Assembly (NCBI RefSeq): GCF_001907195.1
Contig: NZ_LVWA01000005.1
Location: 248,001 to 312,000 of the forward strand
Direction of reading: 5' to 3'
DNA length: 64,000 bases
Source: Pontibacter flavimaris
GTDB taxonomy: Bacteria; Bacteroidota; Bacteroidia; Cytophagales; Hymenobacteraceae
The notes beneath the pieces were generated by a model. That model saw only the letters and a list, made by a program, of their open reading frames with translations. It was not told the DNA's origin and made no database searches. This document shows, one piece after another, positions 63,855 through 64,000 of the stretch. How positions within the stretch are numbered: the first letter of the stretch is position 1; each line of letters opens with the position of its first letter. The position numbers and the translations under genes are program-made.

Positions 63855-64000
63855 TTACTTCTCTTTTTCCTCCATTACCTGGCCGTTGCGGTAGAGGCGG
63901 GTCTTAACAACTTTGCCTTCGGGATTGTGGTACTTCCAGGTGCCGGTCTCGCGGTTATTGCGGAACTGGCCCAGCACCTCCGTTTTGCCGTCCTCAAAGT
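63855..64000 (-). CDS. MORN-like/YwqK-type repeat protein, C-terminal part
   Basis: The minus-strand frame, open at the window edge, ends FEDGKTEVLGQFRNNRETG then TWKYHNPEGKVVKTRLYRNG and VMEEKEK. The G-x-(F/W)-x-x-x-x-x-G-x-W pattern is of MORN/YwqK-type repeats. Only about 47 residues are visible. Confidence 0.75.
   Translation of the reverse strand, partial: FEDGKTEVLGQFRNNRETGTWKYHNPEGKVVKTRLYRNGQVMEEKEK

Noticed and set aside
1-64000. CRISPR array
   Set aside because: No regularly spaced repeats with unique spacers; the repeats seen are the Y-RNA units, protein repeats and operator sites.

Overview
The window looks like a Cytophagales/Bacteroidota genome, most like the Pontibacter/Hymenobacter group. 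The support is a SusC/SusD pair with an ECF sigma/FecR switch, a type IX secretion C-terminal signal, Bacteroidota-type mobilisation genes and integrase, and TAnnTTTG-like -7 boxes. The taxon is inferred from gene content; no rRNA is present.

Layout. (1) 1-5.5 kb, minus strand: a coupled three-gene operon of unknown role (533-aa protein, two-HKD phospholipase-D-like protein, PD-(D/E)XK nuclease). The last two genes are interrupted, by an in-frame TAG and a frameshift. (2) 5.6-13.9 kb: a zinc-ribbon protein and a metallophosphatase, an XRE regulator, then a mobilisation module (relaxase, MobC, primase-like protein, HTH protein, two unknowns) with a possible oriT. (3) 14.0-26.2 kb, minus strand: an RNA-repair locus with two RlaP-type nucleotidyltransferases, Ro60, an array of five Y-RNA-like genes (four carrying a circularly permuted tRNA-like module), Hen1 and Pnkp. 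A conserved 21-bp box lies 38-40 bp upstream of both the first RlaP gene and ro60. An AT-rich plus-strand island (OLD-type nuclease plus a type II-A retron) sits between RlaP and Ro60 and is flanked by direct copies of that box. (4) 26.4-31.9 kb: a 55-aa lipoprotein-like peptide ending CPACGMG beside an MNIO/DUF692 enzyme, a Fic protein behind an operator array, and a WYL regulator fused to a phytanoyl-CoA-dioxygenase-like domain. (5) 31.9-39.7 kb: a large repeat protein with a type IX signal, then a GbsR-type regulator with a DCC/DUF2071/SDR operon. (6) 39.9-44.4 kb: a JAB-domain RadC-like gene, a HipBST toxin-antitoxin with three operators, and a tyrosine integrase next to a 3' fragment of an elongator tRNA-Met. 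That fragment is the probable right attachment site of an integrated island, which may run left past position 1. (7) 44.5-58.8 kb: a polysaccharide-utilisation-like locus (ECF sigma, FecR, SusC, SusD, TIM-barrel, beta-helix, DUF218-hemopexin, NAGPA-type and SGNH proteins). (8) 58.8-64 kb: ordinary chromosomal genes. The 7-mer AAGTATA is strikingly frequent from about 52 kb to the end and rare in the left part.

Main reading: a mobile island carries RNA repair and defence modules. The most notable parts are the Ro60/Y-RNA/Hen1/Pnkp/RlaP operon with its shared operator, the retron inserted into it, the MNIO-peptide pair, and the WYL-dioxygenase fusion.
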